From Lanius collurio (taxonomy: Eukaryota; Chordata; Aves; Passeriformes; Laniidae), in contig JACBWW010000015.1 of NCBI GenBank assembly GCA_020086605.1, positions 6,159,513 to 6,223,512 on the forward strand: 64,000 nt of DNA, read 5' to 3'. Position 1 is the first letter of the stretch. Each line of letters starts with the position of its first letter. Below the pieces are notes generated by a model that did not search any database, was not told the origin of the DNA, and saw only the letters and a list, made by a program, of their open reading frames with translations. Position numbers and translations under genes: made by a program. Positions 61,919 to 64,000 of the stretch are shown piece after piece.

Positions 61919-64000
61919 GGCAGGGCAAATTTACATTTTTTCATATAGGTTTTCCTTCTTTTGTTGCTTAAGCTGCTAGTATTAATAATTTTTACTTGCA
62001 GAAGGGGCAAACAAAATGAAACAATAACGCCAAAACTCAAAAAAGGCATAAAAGAACATACATTGCCATTTCATTTGTTGAACAGAACTGTGGCTTGAAT
62101 AAAACAGTGAGTTCTGCTTAAAAATAACAATTATGCTACAGCGTGGCCAAAACCAAAAATATGGCCACTAGGTCGACCTCTAGGACAGTGTTCTTTGAAA
62201 AACCACCAACTATATCATCTGAGTAGCCTCATTACTCTTTGTCATTATGTCTAATATGTCAAGTATTCAAAAAAAAAAAAAAAAAAAGGCAAGAAAAAAG
62301 CACAAACATAGAACAAAATGTTTCTATAAAGTACAAAGCTTGTGCTACTCAACTGAAGTGAAGATAAATAGCTGTATCTTGCAGTACAGATATTTGTCTA
62401 GAACATGTACATGGTGCAAACTCTGGCTGAAAGAGTAAGGTTCATTCCTATGAACAACAAAGAGCTTGTATAAATATTAGTATAGATAGCAAGTTTCCTA
62501 TTGGCCGCTATTTTTCCTTCAATTTGTAATTGTACCATACTGTTAGGAAAAAAATTATTTAAACAGCTCAAGGAACAAAAATGATTCAGTACCCACTCTA
62601 CAAACTGGAACAAAATTCAAACTTAATTTCCAATGAGAGTTTCTTAAAATACTTGGCTCTGAAAACACACTTGTAGCATAAATTAAAACACTTCAGGGTG
62701 CCAACAAAAATCTGCAGAGTCTGTTTAACAGACATAAGGACTAAAACCCTATTAGACACTGGTTTTGGTATCTTCAATTAGCAACAGCTTGAAGAGCAAT
62801 CACAATAATTCAAATAAAGTAAATGTGCTTAATTTCTGTAAATTTCAAGCCATCGCGCTGCACTTATAACAAAATATTTTTGTTCTCAAATTAAATGACA
62901 CTTCAGCACTGAAACATTTGTCATGTTGGGGAAACATCTGTATTTAAGCAGTATTTGCAAGTTAAGCTTCAGGGAAATGCTAAGATGTCATCAACTTCAG
63001 TGAGCCTGAACCAGCCCACAAGTCAGCTGAATTTTCAAGTCTCTGTCCTCGACAAAAATTAATGGCATAGCATTATAGCAGTGAGGCATTAACTGCATTA
63101 ACTGCAAATTGGTCTTGATGGAGTTTTCCTTCTTTGCCAAATCTTCCTGTAAAGACTAAGAATTTTGGACAGCCCCTGTAATCCGAGATGGTGAAAACTA
63201 TGCCAGAATCCCCGAAAGAAACAAGATGTAATTTTCTGCCTCTCTCCAAGACCTCCCTTCTGCAAGGCATTATTCTCTACTTTCTGGATAAATGTGAGCT
63301 GCATTAGCTGTCTTAGTTTGTTAGCTCTTTGCTTCCAGTATCCCTTAATTTCTGGATATTCAAATAAACATTCAGTTAAAAGTAATTTCTGGCCTGTCCC
63401 AGAAAACTAAAACTCATCTCCATATGTACTGGGTCGCAGCTTCTGAACGACACAATTCTGGAGAAAATGCAGAAGAAACTGTAAATTTGCATAGACTTAG
63501 GAATTATCTAACAGTAAATGCTGCTCCAGAGCATGTGACAAACTGTAAAGATTTGCTAAAAGTAGTTGAAATTATGCATAAACTGAATTCTCAGTCAATT
63601 TCTAAATGAAATGTTAATGTTTAGCCAAATTGACCACAAATACTTTTCACTCCTCTCCAGGCAGAGGTGTTTGTGTCCTCAGTTCTGAAAGTCGAAAAAC
63701 TAACATTCCAGAAGAAATGAAAAGAGAAAGATGAGAGTTTACAGTCACAGGTGCAGATTAGCACAAATCTACCTATAAAGACTGTAGCAATATAGTATAG
63801 TAATCATTCCAAATTTTCAGTATTTATTGGGATTTTCTAAAGGGGGCTTGTAATCCAGCAAAAGTGTCCTCAACTATTAATGCTTAACACTCATTGCTAT
63901 TGAGGTCTGGATTATAAAGACATTTTACACTTTATAAACTGGCAAGTAACTGCTAATAATCAGCATGATTACCCTGTCTTGGAACTTGGCTATCTCTATA
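61919..64000. other. AT-rich intergenic DNA, no gene recognised
   Basis: It contains a poly(A) run at 62269-62287 and chance frames only. I recognise no exon of the genes that lie 3' of HPGD in other vertebrates. Confidence 0.45.

Overview
The window looks like intergenic and genic DNA from a vertebrate nuclear genome, most likely a bird. The evidence is AT-rich noncoding sequence, one spliced gene with canonical GT-AG introns and a CpG island, several 5'-truncated CR1 LINEs ending in the bird-type 3' tail, and small endogenous-retrovirus LTRs. Other CR1-rich sauropsids cannot be excluded from the sequence alone. There is nothing bacterial here, and most open frames are chance.  The only host protein-coding gene I can support is HPGD (15-hydroxyprostaglandin dehydrogenase, NAD+), on the + strand with seven coding exons between 31181 and 56055. 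The joined exons total 801 nt, giving 266 residues plus stop, the usual length. All catalytic short-chain dehydrogenase residues are present at the canonical numbers (Ser138, Gln148, Tyr151, Lys155). Its 5' end lies in a CpG island (about 30780-31700), intron 1 is only 165 bp, and intron 3 (10.9 kb) holds a CR1 copy.  Upstream of HPGD (1-30700) there is no host gene I recognise, but there are several mobile elements. The most interesting is a 2.28 kb LTR element at 4494-6774 on the minus strand. It has two LTRs of about 291-293 bp and a 6-bp target-site duplication (one CpG-type difference). It has no recognisable gag, pol or env. Instead it carries an intronless cold-shock-domain gene of the Y-box protein family (ATG frame 5561-5043, 172 residues). 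Both LTRs contain a perfect Y-box core (CTGATTGG). The captured domain differs from the vertebrate Y-box consensus far more than the two LTRs differ from each other, so the gene seems to have evolved within the mobile element lineage rather than being a recent dead retrocopy.  Two further probable LTRs lie at 10321-10638 (+) and about 11339-11969 (-). CR1 copies lie at 14366-14706 (-), 19790-21470 (+, internally deleted), 34640-34702 (-), 37165-38045 (+) and 61867-61918 (-). Downstream of HPGD (about 56760-64000) I see no gene.
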